A stretch of DNA of 47,449 nucleotides, from positions 1 to 47,449 of the forward strand of contig CACNUI010000011.1 in assembly GCA_902623545.1 (NCBI GenBank). Direction: 5' to 3'. This stretch comes from an uncultured Alphaproteobacteria bacterium. Its GTDB lineage: Bacteria > Pseudomonadota > Alphaproteobacteria > HIMB59 > GCA-002718135. This document shows, piece after piece, positions 9,075 to 20,224 of the stretch. A program made the position numbers and the translations under genes. Each line of letters starts with the position of its first letter. The first letter of the stretch is position 1. The notes under the pieces are model-generated. The model was not told the DNA's origin. It worked only from the letters and a program-made list of their open reading frames with translations, and did no database searches.

Positions 9075-10069
9075 ATTTCTAAATCATTAATTTTATTTTC
9101 TAGTACATTGCTCAAAATTTCTTTGAGTAAATTTTCATCTTCAAATATAATTTCACCATTAAGTGTACTTACTAGAGAACGATACGATTTTGGTATTCTT
9201 ACAAAATCTTTTTTTGTAGTAACTAATACAGATTTTGTAAGGTTAGCATTTTCTGCAAGATTTAACATATCATTCTCATCAAATATATGATGATCAGGAT
9301 AGCTGATTTTTTTTTCTAAAATAGCACCTTGTTCAGAAAGCGAATTATAAAATTTTTCAGGGTAAGCAATACCTGCAAAAGCTGTTACTTTTTGATTTTT
9401 ATATATTTTATTATCTGTACTTATTTGAAATTTTGCATGAATAATAGGAACAGTACTAGGAATTTTATCTTTTACATCTTGTGATATTTCTCCAATTACG
9501 ATGACAAGATTTGCTCTGGAAATACCTCTTGAAATACTCTCTCTAAGAGGGCCAGATGGAATCACTCGTTTATTTCCAAAACCCTGTTCTCCATTAATTA
9601 CAATTATTGAAAAATCTTTTTGTAGAGTTGGGTTTTGAAAACCATCATCCATAATTATACAGTCAGCACCTTTTTCTTTAGCTAAAACAAAGGATTTATT
9701 TCTATCCTGACCAATCCAAGTTGGAGCAACTTCAGCTAGCAACAAGGATTCATCTCCAACACTTTTTGCTGAGTGCCACTCTTCAACAAGAACATTAGAT
9801 CTTTCAACACCACCATAACCTTTAGAAACAAAGTGAGGATTATATCCATTAAGCTTTAATAAATTTCCAATTTTCAAAGCAACGGGTGTTTTACCAGCTC
9901 CCCCCACCACTATATTTCCAATACAAATTATTGGAATTCCAGAAGATGTTTTTCTGCTAACAAAATTTCTTATTTTAGTTCCAAATCTAAATAGTAATGA
10001 GAGTGGATATAAGGAGTTTGATAAGTATGTGTCATTTTTTTTATACCAAAATTTAGGAGCTTTAAGCAT
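9071..10069 (-). CDS. lpxK: Tetraacyldisaccharide 4'-kinase
   Basis: Phosphorylates the 4' position of the lipid A disaccharide at the inner membrane. The Walker A loop is in GNIVVGGAGKTPVA, with CIIMDDGFQN (DDGFQ is characteristic of LpxK) and PSGPLRE downstream. I place the start at ATG 10069 (MLKAPKFWYKKN, 332 residues), one base after the waaA stop, because this is where LpxK homologues begin. A longer frame reaching 10147 would overlap waaA by 77 bases and adds a non-conserved extension. The 3' end overlaps the LpxL-like gene by four bases. Confidence 0.93.
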   Translation of the reverse strand: MLKAPKFWYKKNDTYLSNSLYPLSLLFRFGTKIRNFVSRKTSSGIPIICIGNIVVGGAGKTPVALKIGNLLKLNGYNPHFVSKGYGGVERSNVLVEEWHSAKSVGDESLLLAEVAPTWIGQDRNKSFVLAKEKGADCIIMDDGFQNPTLQKDFSIIVINGEQGFGNKRVIPSGPLRESISRGISRANLVIVIGEISQDVKDKIPSTVPIIHAKFQISTDNKIYKNQKVTAFAGIAYPEKFYNSLSEQGAILEKKISYPDHHIFDENDMLNLAENANLTKSVLVTTKKDFVRIPKSYRSLVSTLNGEIIFEDENLLKEILSNVLENKINDLEI

Positions 10070-10070
10070 T

Positions 10071-11291
10071 TTAATTAATGTACTTTTCGATGTCTTTGAA
10101 AAGCTTTTCTTTTTCAAAGAAAGATCTATTAGAAAACTCAAGTGCATTTGTTTGAATTTTTTTTATTTCCAAATTATTATTTAGTAATTCTTTCATCTTT
10201 ATATCAATATCCTCAAACTTATTTACCATTATACATGAATTCGCTTTTAACATATCTTCATAAATATTAGTCCAATTATCAACATAATTACCGCTAATAA
10301 TTGCACATCCATAACTTGCAGGCTCAATAGGATTATGTCCACCAATATTTTTTAAAAAAGAACCGCCTAAAATAACTAAATCACTAATTTTAAAATATTG
10401 ATCTAATTTTCCAAAACTATCAATTATTACGATATTATTTTTTTCAAATTCTTTTTTAGATTCTAAAGAAATATTAAATCCTTCTTTATTTAATTCTTGC
10501 TTAATTGTGCTAATTCTTTCTGGATGCCTTGGTGCAATATAAATTTTTAAATTAAATTCAAGAATTGTTTTTTTAATACATTTAATTATCTCTTTTTCTT
10601 CATTAGAATGAGTACTTGCAATCATGATTATATTTGATTGATCTTTATTTATCGAAGAATTGTTTATATTTTTAGCTAATTTTAAATTTCCAATATAGTC
10701 AATTTGTAAGTTTGTTAATTCTTGAATTCTTTCTTTGTCATCTTTGCTTTGAGCAAAAATTTTATTAAAACTCTTTAATGTATTTCTGTAGAAATTTTTT
10801 GTACTTTTCCATTTTTTAAAAGAAATTGGAGAAATCCTTGCATTTAAATATAAACAATTGATATTTTTAACTCTAATTTTATTAAGCATATTTGGCCAAA
10901 TATCTGACTCTATCCATAGAATCAGATTTGGTTTCCAAAATTTTAAAAATCTTGAACACCACAGAGATACATCAAATGGGATGTATTGATGGATAATTTT
11001 ATTTTTATAAAACTCCCTAATATATTGCGCTGAAGATTTTGTTGTTGTAGTAACTAAAATATCAAATACTTTATGATATCGTTCTATAATTAAATCTGAA
11101 GATTTAAATTCTCCGATACTTGCTGCATGTATCCATAAAATTTTTCTCTTAGAATTTTTTTTTACAGTTGGTTTTCCAAACCTTTCAATAAATCTTAGTC
11201 TATCCTCTTTTTTTCTATAGATGCGAATAAATATATTGATAAAAATTACTGGTATGAGAAGAGTACTGAGTATTTGATATATTCTAAGCAT
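10071..11291 (-). CDS. waaA: 3-deoxy-D-manno-octulosonic acid (Kdo) transferase
   Basis: A GT30 glycosyltransferase that adds Kdo from CMP-Kdo to lipid IVA. It has an N-terminal membrane anchor (about residues 5-25), then RFGKP and the motif LWIHAASIGEFKSSD with the catalytic glutamate, and the C-terminal half with NIGGHNPIEPASYG for nucleotide-sugar binding. The length (406) is normal. The start overlaps the stop of the DUF374 gene by eight bases. Its place between msbA and lpxK shows that this organism makes a Kdo-containing lipopolysaccharide. Confidence 0.92.
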   Translation of the reverse strand: MLRIYQILSTLLIPVIFINIFIRIYRKKEDRLRFIERFGKPTVKKNSKRKILWIHAASIGEFKSSDLIIERYHKVFDILVTTTTKSSAQYIREFYKNKIIHQYIPFDVSLWCSRFLKFWKPNLILWIESDIWPNMLNKIRVKNINCLYLNARISPISFKKWKSTKNFYRNTLKSFNKIFAQSKDDKERIQELTNLQIDYIGNLKLAKNINNSSINKDQSNIIMIASTHSNEEKEIIKCIKKTILEFNLKIYIAPRHPERISTIKQELNKEGFNISLESKKEFEKNNIVIIDSFGKLDQYFKISDLVILGGSFLKNIGGHNPIEPASYGCAIISGNYVDNWTNIYEDMLKANSCIMVNKFEDIDIKMKELLNNNLEIKKIQTNALEFSNRSFFEKEKLFKDIEKYIN

Positions 11292-11955
11292 TTAGATTTT
11301 TCTCTGCTGACTCCATGCAGTCATTAATTTTTTCTTCCAAGAAATTTTTATATTTATCCAAATCATCATCTTTAGTAGAAGAAGGAATAGTAATTGGTTC
11401 ACCCCAGACAAATCTACATCTTGAAAATGGATATGTTATTAAAAATGAGTCCCAAGACTTAAGTTTAAGATTTTTATTTGAAGCAAAACCAAGTGGTATA
11501 ATAGGGACTTGAGAATGAATTGCAATTTTTATAATTCCTTCTGAGACTTTCTTATTTGGTCCCCTTGGTCCATCAGGAGTAATACCAATATAATTTCTAT
11601 CTTTTAAAATTTTAAATACTTTCCTTAATGAAGGTGATTTATTTTTTGACATTATAGAAACATTTTTCAAATTAAAATGACCTGCAATATATGCACCAAA
11701 TCGACCATCACTATGGCTAGATGCTAACATATTTAACACAGCTTTACTTTTCCATACATGTCCTATCATCATCAATTGACCATGCCAAAATGCTAAAATA
11801 AAAGGTTTATTTTCTCTCCACAATTTTTCTGGTAACTCAGAGTTTATAATCTGTATTTTAGAGGTGTAACATACGAATAAGATATATAGATAACCTATTA
11901 ATGCAAAAATTTTTTGAGATATAGAAAATTTAAAAATTTTTTTTTTAAAACTCAT
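11284..11955 (-). CDS. DUF374 lysophospholipid acyltransferase-fold protein
   Basis: A member of the LPLAT superfamily (DUF374 group) commonly linked to waaA in alphaproteobacteria; its exact substrate is not established, and an envelope-lipid role is inferred. Features are a hydrophobic N-terminus (about residues 15-35), the acyltransferase box FWHGQLMMIG, SSHSDGRFGA, and GITPDGPRGPNKK. I prefer ATG 11955 as the start, with a GAGA-like site upstream; a TTG two codons earlier (11961) is the alternative. It overlaps the end of msbA by 11 bases and waaA by eight. Confidence 0.82.
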   Translation of the reverse strand: MSFKKKIFKFSISQKIFALIGYLYILFVCYTSKIQIINSELPEKLWRENKPFILAFWHGQLMMIGHVWKSKAVLNMLASSHSDGRFGAYIAGHFNLKNVSIMSKNKSPSLRKVFKILKDRNYIGITPDGPRGPNKKVSEGIIKIAIHSQVPIIPLGFASNKNLKLKSWDSFLITYPFSRCRFVWGEPITIPSSTKDDDLDKYKNFLEEKINDCMESAEKNLNA

Positions 11956-13693
11956 TTTCAAACTGTTCTCTTAGTTGTAATTTTTTATAAATAGTTGATT
12001 TTGAAATTAAATCTTCATGCTTTCCTTGACTTTCAATTTTGCCTTTATCTAAAACGTATATAATGTCTGCGTCTTCTATAGTGCTTAATCTATGTGCAAT
12101 TATTAATTTGGTTTTATTATTCATAAGACTATTTATTGTTTCATGAATTTTATTTTCAGTTATGTTATCTAAAGAAGATGTAGCTTCGTCCATAATTAAA
12201 AGTGGTGCATTTTTTATTAGAGCTCGGGCAATAGCAATTCTTTGTCGTTGCCCACCTGATAATTTTATGCCGTTTTCTCCAATAATAGTGTGTAGTTTTT
12301 GATCCAATTTTTCCGAAAAACTAGCCACCCCAGCATTTTTGGCGACTAAACTAATCTCTTCATCAGTTGCTTCAAGGTTTCCGTATTTAATATTGTTAAA
12401 TATACTCTCATTAAATAAAATTGTTTCTTGAGTTACTATTGAAGCACTATTTCTTACATCTGTCAGATCTAGTTCTTTTATATCTTTAGAATTAATTAAA
12501 ATAGAGCCTGAATAATTATCATATAATCGCAAAATCATATTTGCTATCGTTGATTTACCAGATCCAGATAAACCAACTAACGCAACTTTTTTTCCTTTTG
12601 GTATTCTTAAATTTATTTTATCAAGCACTTTAGTGTCGTTATATGCAAATGAAACATCTTTAAAAACAATGTCGCCATCTAGATCTATAGTTTTTTTTGA
12701 AGAAATATTTTCCATATTTTTTTCACTTGTATCTAAAAGTTTAAATATTCTCTCAGCTCCAGCTAGGCCTTCCTGGACGCTAATATTGAGATTTCCAAGT
12801 GCCTTTACTGGCTGATAAGCCAGAAGAAGACTTACTAAAAAACTCATAAATTGACCTGTTGTCATACTTTCGTTTAAGACAAAAACACCCCCAACATAAA
12901 TTGAGAGTGCAACAGCTAAACTTCCAATAAATTCCATTAAAGGACTTAAGCGATTGCTAATAAAAGCAGATTTTGTAAAATATTTTTGAATGAAACTAAT
13001 TGTTTCAAAAGCTCTTTGTTTTTCATAGTTTTCTCTTGAGTATGCTTTTACTTGTCTAATACCTTTAATGCTTTCAGCTAATACATTGGAAAAAACTGCT
13101 ATTTCGTTTTGGATAGTATAAGTAATTTTTCTAATACTTTTCCCAATTTTTCTTATTGGCCATAATGCAAGCGGGAATGCAAAAAATGCAAACAATGTCA
13201 GTGTCCAGCTTTGATAAAACATATTTCCTAATAAAAAAATAATAACCAAAACATCTTTAATAATTCCAGTCACAGATTTTACAATTGCAAGTCTTAAGTA
13301 ATATGTATCATTTATAAGTCTTGAAATTAAATTACCCGATTTAGAGTCATTATAAAATTTCATATTTAAATACATTAGTTTTTCAAACATTTGCGTTTGA
13401 AGTTTAGCAATAACTGCATGTGCTACTTTGCTCATTTGATATGAATGAGTGTATGTTGCTAAACCTTTAATCAATGTTACAAATATTATCGCAATAGGTA
13501 TTAAAAATAGCATCTCCTTATTTCCTTTTATCAACACTTCATCTAATGCCGGCCTAACTAACCATGCATGTAAACCAGTTGCTGCTGCAGAAATAACCAT
13601 CATTAAAAGTGCTAAAAAAATTTTAGTTTTATGATTTAAAAGATAATTAAAAATTATTCTTGAACTTACTGATTTTTTTGGATTTGATGACAT
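11945..13693 (-). CDS. msbA: MsbA-type lipid exporter ABC transporter (fused TMD-NBD)
   Basis: A half-size ABC exporter that, as a homodimer, probably flips lipid A-core across the inner membrane. Residues 1-310 carry six membrane segments. The ATPase domain follows with Walker A GLSGSGKST, signature LSGGQRQRIAIARAL, Walker B LLIMDEATSSLD and switch IIAHRLST. At 582 residues the length is typical. The MsbA rather than general drug-exporter call rests on its position in a cluster with waaA, lpxK and two acyltransferases. The start codon touches the ubiA stop (TAATG). Confidence 0.88.
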   Translation of the reverse strand: MSSNPKKSVSSRIIFNYLLNHKTKIFLALLMMVISAAATGLHAWLVRPALDEVLIKGNKEMLFLIPIAIIFVTLIKGLATYTHSYQMSKVAHAVIAKLQTQMFEKLMYLNMKFYNDSKSGNLISRLINDTYYLRLAIVKSVTGIIKDVLVIIFLLGNMFYQSWTLTLFAFFAFPLALWPIRKIGKSIRKITYTIQNEIAVFSNVLAESIKGIRQVKAYSRENYEKQRAFETISFIQKYFTKSAFISNRLSPLMEFIGSLAVALSIYVGGVFVLNESMTTGQFMSFLVSLLLAYQPVKALGNLNISVQEGLAGAERIFKLLDTSEKNMENISSKKTIDLDGDIVFKDVSFAYNDTKVLDKINLRIPKGKKVALVGLSGSGKSTIANMILRLYDNYSGSILINSKDIKELDLTDVRNSASIVTQETILFNESIFNNIKYGNLEATDEEISLVAKNAGVASFSEKLDQKLHTIIGENGIKLSGGQRQRIAIARALIKNAPLLIMDEATSSLDNITENKIHETINSLMNNKTKLIIAHRLSTIEDADIIYVLDKGKIESQGKHEDLISKSTIYKKLQLREQFENEF

Positions 13694-14556
13694 TAAAATA
13701 TTTGTAAATATAAAAATAACATAATCGCAAAAGTATTATTTTGTCGGAAATAAAAGTTTGAACTTTCTGGAGAATTCATATCCCATCTTCGTATTGCTAT
13801 ATACGTACAAATTCCTATCATAGCTATAATAATCACACTAAATAAAGATTTTGATGAATTCCACCCTAAATATCCAAAGATTAAAACAACTATAAAATAG
13901 CATAAAGCTACAAATATACGTCCATTTTCTCCAAAAAAAACGGCAGTTGACTTTATACCTTGTGCCACGTCATCTTTTCTATCTTGGTAGGCATAAACAG
14001 TATCGTAACCAAGTGTCCAAAAAACACATCCAATATAAAGAAAGATAGATTGATATGATAAAGTTCCATTAAACTGGATAGTAACAATCAAAACACCCCA
14101 ACTAAAAACTATACCTAGTATTATTTGTGGCCAATAAGTTACTCTTTTCATAAAAGGATATAAAATAACAAAAGGCATACTTAAAAGACCAACTATTATT
14201 GCAGCAAAATTAAATTGTAGTAGTAAAAGAAAGCTTACTGTAAGCAATATAATTAATAATAAAAAGGCTTCCATTAAGCTAATTCTTTTTGATGCTAAAG
14301 GCCTTCGCTCTGTACGGTAAATATTTTTATCAATATCTCTATCAATAATATCATTTATTATGCAACCTGCACTTCTCATAAAAAATGATCCTAAAAAAAA
14401 TATTCCAAACCAAAAAACTAACAAATTTAAATTTAAATCTAAAATGGATAAACTAAACCAGCAAGGCCACATCAATAAAAGAAATCCAATTGGTTTATTA
14501 AATCTAATTAAATTTAAATAATCTTTGAATCTTTTTAAAACTAAACTATCCAACAT
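13693..14556 (-). CDS. ubiA: 4-hydroxybenzoate polyprenyltransferase
   Basis: Integral membrane prenyltransferase that attaches the polyprenyl tail to 4-hydroxybenzoate in ubiquinone synthesis. The first Asp-rich motif is NDIIDRDIDKNIYRTERRPL and the second is DTVYAYQDRKDD. Substrate segments (RFNKPIGFLLLMWPC) and about eight to nine membrane segments fit the family, as does the 287-residue length. It is the first gene of the minus-strand envelope operon and diverges from rsmE across only 35 bases, so promoters for both must sit in that gap. Ubiquinone links it functionally to the nearby respiratory genes. Confidence 0.93.
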   Translation of the reverse strand: MLDSLVLKRFKDYLNLIRFNKPIGFLLLMWPCWFSLSILDLNLNLLVFWFGIFFLGSFFMRSAGCIINDIIDRDIDKNIYRTERRPLASKRISLMEAFLLLIILLTVSFLLLLQFNFAAIIVGLLSMPFVILYPFMKRVTYWPQIILGIVFSWGVLIVTIQFNGTLSYQSIFLYIGCVFWTLGYDTVYAYQDRKDDVAQGIKSTAVFFGENGRIFVALCYFIVVLIFGYLGWNSSKSLFSVIIIAMIGICTYIAIRRWDMNSPESSNFYFRQNNTFAIMLFLYLQIF

Positions 14557-14591
14557 TTTTGAATAAAGTGTTATTATCCTAAACTATTGTT

Positions 14592-15326
14592 ATGAAAAAG
14601 TCTAAAACACGATTGTATTTTGATAAAAAATTATCACCTAATATAATGATTTATATTAAGGAAAAACAACATCATTTTTTAAAAAATGTTTTAAGAATAA
14701 AAGTTGAAGATTTTATAACTGTTTTTGATGGAGTTACTGGAGAGTGGAATACAGAGGTAATTTCTATAAACCGTGATAATACAGTTTTACAAATTAAGAA
14801 AAAAATATCAGAAATTGAAGAGGAAACAGATTTGTGGCTAATATTTTCTCCAATTAAATTATTTCGAATGAATATAACTATACAAAAAGCAACAGAATTA
14901 GGTGTCTCACAATTCTTTCCTTGTATTACTCAAAATACTAATCAAACAAAAATAAATGTAAGAAACTTAAACATGAATATTGTTGAAGCAGCTGAACAAT
15001 CTGAAAGATTAACTTTGCCAAAATTAAATGAGGCTGTAAATTTAAATAATCTTTTAAGAGATTTTCCAAAAGATAGAGGCCTTATATTTTGTAATGAAAA
15101 TGATAAGAATTTGCCAAATATTTATAAAGCTCTAGAAAATAAATCTAGTATTTTCAAAAAATGGGCTATTTTAATTGGTCCTGAAGGAGGATTTTCAGAA
15201 ACAGAGACCAAGGAAATATTATCAATTTCATCTACAATTCCTGTTTCCCTAGGTAAAAGAATACTTAGATCAGATACAGCTACAACTGTTGCATTATTTG
15301 CCGTTCAATCTTTTGTTGAACAATAA
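14592..15326 (+). CDS. rsmE: 16S rRNA (uracil(1498)-N3)-methyltransferase
   Basis: A SPOUT-class methyltransferase that modifies U1498 of 16S rRNA. An N-terminal PUA-like domain (to about residue 75) precedes the knotted domain with QKATELGVSQFFP, EAAEQSERLTLP, LIGPEGGFSETE and LGKRILRSDTATTVAL, all hallmark RsmE motifs. The length of 244 residues is normal. The gene stands divergent from ubiA and upstream of the cox operon, with 94 bases before coxB. Confidence 0.94.
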   Translation: MKKSKTRLYFDKKLSPNIMIYIKEKQHHFLKNVLRIKVEDFITVFDGVTGEWNTEVISINRDNTVLQIKKKISEIEEETDLWLIFSPIKLFRMNITIQKATELGVSQFFPCITQNTNQTKINVRNLNMNIVEAAEQSERLTLPKLNEAVNLNNLLRDFPKDRGLIFCNENDKNLPNIYKALENKSSIFKKWAILIGPEGGFSETETKEILSISSTIPVSLGKRILRSDTATTVALFAVQSFVEQ

Positions 15327-15420
15327 TTATAAGCGACAACCTGTCCTATAAAACCAGTATATTTTACCTAGTAATACTGCTGATTATTTTATTTATTAGT
15401 ATATACAAAGAAAATATAAA

Positions 15421-17830
<2,410 letters not shown>

Positions 17831-17835
17831 TTTGT

Positions 17836-18756
17836 GTGGATGCTAAATCCTTAGAAGCTGGTTATAGTAATAATTTTCTTTTAAGAAAACTTAAAGGTTA
17901 TTACGAGCTAATGAAACCAAGAGTTATGTCCTTAGTTATCTTTACGGCATTTGTTGGAATGTTTTTGTCACCAGGGCAGTTAGCTTTTCTAAACAGTTTT
18001 CTTGTAATAATTGCTATCGCACTAGGGGCTGGCTCCTCAGCAGCAATAAACATGTGGTTTGATGAGGACATAGATAAAACGATGGAAAGAACAAAACTAA
18101 GACCAATTCCACTTGGAATAGTTTCAAAAAATGAGGCTCTAGTCCTAGGGATATTAACAGGTACTATTTCTTTAATTTTGATGCAATGGTTCTCAAATTC
18201 ATTAGCAACAAGCTTACTTCTGTTTACAATACTTTTTTATATATTTATTTATACATTTTGGCTTAAACGAACAACTTCATTAAACATAGTTATTGGGGGA
18301 GCGGCTGGAGCTATCCCTCCAATTATTGGTTGGACAGCAGTTATTCCTGAATTAAATTTTTTACCAATTAGTTTATTTCTTATTATATTTTTTTGGACCC
18401 CACCTCATTTTTGGGCATTGTCAGTGTATAGATATAATGATTATAAAAATGCCAATGTTCCTATGTTGCCAAATGTAAGTAGTATTGAAGATACAAAAAA
18501 ACAAATTGTTTATTATGCTGCAATATTAATTTTATTAAGTTATCTTCCATATTTAGATAGCAATGTTGGTATAATATACTTAATTATAGTTACTTTATTG
18601 AATTTATTATTATTTAATAGTTCTTTAAAGTTAAAAAAATCTAAAGAGAAAAAATCAATACCAAATCCGGAAGGATTAAAATTCTTTGCTATTTCAATCC
18701 TTTACTTATTCAGTTTATTTTCAGCATTGTTGATAGATCATGTGGTATTAAGATGA
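17836..18756 (+). CDS. ctaB: Protoheme IX farnesyltransferase (haem O synthase)
   Basis: Adds a farnesyl group to haem B to give haem O, the precursor of haem A for the oxidase encoded here. A UbiA-superfamily membrane protein of 306 residues with the Asp-rich motif NMWFDEDIDKTMERTKLRPIP, GGAAGAIPPIIGW and FFWTPPHFWAL. The start is taken at GTG 17836, five bases after the coxA stop; no upstream ATG exists. It overlaps the following small gene by four bases (ATGA). Confidence 0.95.
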   Translation: MDAKSLEAGYSNNFLLRKLKGYYELMKPRVMSLVIFTAFVGMFLSPGQLAFLNSFLVIIAIALGAGSSAAINMWFDEDIDKTMERTKLRPIPLGIVSKNEALVLGILTGTISLILMQWFSNSLATSLLLFTILFYIFIYTFWLKRTTSLNIVIGGAAGAIPPIIGWTAVIPELNFLPISLFLIIFFWTPPHFWALSVYRYNDYKNANVPMLPNVSSIEDTKKQIVYYAAILILLSYLPYLDSNVGIIYLIIVTLLNLLLFNSSLKLKKSKEKKSIPNPEGLKFFAISILYLFSLFSALLIDHVVLR

Positions 18757-18860
18757 AAAATAGAAGAAGAAAAAATATTATAACTTTAATTATCCTTCTT
18801 TGTATTGTTGCTTTTTTTTATTTGTGGACTTTATTTAAGGCTAATATTTTTGGGGTATAA
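18753..18860 (+). CDS. Small single-pass membrane protein of the cox operon (CoxF-like by position)
   Basis: A 35-residue frame, MKNRRRKNIITLIILLCIV followed by AFFYLWTLFKANIFGV, with a basic N-terminus and one transmembrane helix (about residues 9-28, inside-to-outside). It begins within the ctaB stop (ATGA overlap) and ends with TAATG, sharing a base with the ctaG start, which is just how a real gene in this operon would sit. Many alphaproteobacteria have a tiny membrane protein, often called CoxF, at this position between ctaB and ctaG. Function is unknown; an oxidase-assembly role is inferred from position. Confidence 0.72.
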   Translation: MKNRRRKNIITLIILLCIVAFFYLWTLFKANIFGV

Positions 18861-19375
18861 TGACAAATACTAGAACAGCTTTAGGATTATCACTAATTGT
18901 TTTAACAATGATTACTCTAGTTGCTTTTTCTGTACCCTTATATGACTTATTTTGTCGTGTTACTGGTTATGGTGGTAAGACAAGTACATCTGAATTTTCT
19001 TCATCATCAATCTTAGAAAGAGATATTAATCTTAAATTTAACGCTGATGTTAATGATAGTATAAATTGGACTTTTACTGCACCAGAAAATATTAAATTCA
19101 AAGTTGGTGAAAATAAACTTGTTAATTATTTAGCTACTAATCAATCTGATGTTGAAACTATTGGAACTGCGACATTTAATGTTTTACCTGCAAAGGTTGG
19201 TCCATATTTTATTAAAACACAGTGTTTTTGTTTTGAAAAGCAGGTATTAAAGCCCGGACAAACAATTGAAATGCCTGTTGTGTTTTATATAGACCCTTCA
19301 ATTAATGAAGATCCAACAATGAAAGATGTTGAAGAGATAACATTGTCATATACCTTTTTTAAATATATAGAATAA
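18860..19375 (+). CDS. ctaG: Cytochrome c oxidase assembly protein CtaG/Cox11
   Basis: Copper chaperone that delivers copper to the CuB site of subunit I. A single N-terminal membrane anchor (about residues 8-30, ending PLYDLFCRVTGYGG) is followed by a periplasmic immunoglobulin-like domain with the copper-binding motif QCFCFEKQ near residue 120 and ending in LSYTFF. The 171-residue length fits Cox11. Its start shares one base with the stop of the small upstream gene, and coxC follows three bases after its stop. Confidence 0.95.
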   Translation: MTNTRTALGLSLIVLTMITLVAFSVPLYDLFCRVTGYGGKTSTSEFSSSSILERDINLKFNADVNDSINWTFTAPENIKFKVGENKLVNYLATNQSDVETIGTATFNVLPAKVGPYFIKTQCFCFEKQVLKPGQTIEMPVVFYIDPSINEDPTMKDVEEITLSYTFFKYIE

Positions 19376-19378
19376 CAA

Positions 19379-20224
19379 ATGTCAAATAAATCAACAACAG
19401 GTCAAAAACATCCATATCACTTAGTCGACCCAAGTCCACTCCCATTTTTATCATCAATTGCCGGTCTCGCTATGGCTGCTGGACTCGTATTCTTTATGCA
19501 TTATGGAACTTCTTGGCTTCTTATTCTTGGAACCATTGGCTTATTGGCAGTAATGTTTCTCTGGTGGAGAGATGTAATTAAAGAATCTACTTTTCAAAAA
19601 GTTCACACACCTGTTGTAGAATTAGGCCTTAGATATGGTATGGCGCTTTTCATTGCTTCAGAAGTAATGTTTTTTGTCGCTTTCTTTTGGGCTTTTTTTG
19701 ATGCAAGTTTAACGCCTAAACTACCTATAGAAGAGTTTTCAGAAACATTTGACAGTAACGGTGCTGTAGGAATTTGGCCACCTGAAGGAATAAAAACTTT
19801 TGATCCATTAGACGTCCCATTTTTAAATACACTAATATTATTAATGTCTGGTACGACTTGCACATGGGCTCATCATGCTGTTAGAGAAGGTCATAGAGAA
19901 CAAGCCATACAGGCTTTGTGGTGCACTGTTGGTCTTGGAATTTTCTTCTCATTTATGCAGGGCGTAGAATATTATGAAGCAGCTCATCATTATTTTAGTT
20001 TTACTGATGGGATCTACCCTTCAGTTTTTTATTTAGCCACAGGATTCCATGGTTTTCATGTTATCGTTGGAACTGCATTTCTATCAGTTTGTTTATATAG
20101 AGTTTACAAAAATCACTTTACTCCAGATAGACATTTCGGACTAGAAGCTGCAGCATGGTATTGGCATTTTGTTGATGTAGTATGGCTTTTCCTTTTTGTT
20201 TGTGTGTATGTTTGGGGTGCATAA
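19379..20224 (+). CDS. coxC: Cytochrome c oxidase subunit III
   Basis: Structural membrane subunit of the aa3 oxidase. The 281-residue protein has about seven helices and the conserved features KHPYHLVDPSPLP, ALFIASEVMFFVAFFWAFFDASL, GTTCTWAHHAVREG, GFHGFHVIVGT and the C-terminal YWHFVDVVWLFLFVCVYVWG. The TAA stop (20222-20224) is followed immediately, in the same reading frame, by the SURF1 coding sequence, with no ATG, GTG or TTG for 51 bases. Confidence 0.97.
   Translation: MSNKSTTGQKHPYHLVDPSPLPFLSSIAGLAMAAGLVFFMHYGTSWLLILGTIGLLAVMFLWWRDVIKESTFQKVHTPVVELGLRYGMALFIASEVMFFVAFFWAFFDASLTPKLPIEEFSETFDSNGAVGIWPPEGIKTFDPLDVPFLNTLILLMSGTTCTWAHHAVREGHREQAIQALWCTVGLGIFFSFMQGVEYYEAAHHYFSFTDGIYPSVFYLATGFHGFHVIVGTAFLSVCLYRVYKNHFTPDRHFGLEAAAWYWHFVDVVWLFLFVCVYVWGA

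Noticed and set aside
10070-10147. Upstream extension of lpxK (start at 10147)
   Set aside because: It would overlap waaA by 77 bases and adds unconserved residues; ATG 10069 gives the standard LpxK N-terminus one base after the waaA stop.
15327-15420. tRNA or small RNA in the rsmE-coxB gap
   Set aside because: No cloverleaf or T-loop-like GGTTCGA sequence is visible; only a small GACA/TGTC pairing occurs.
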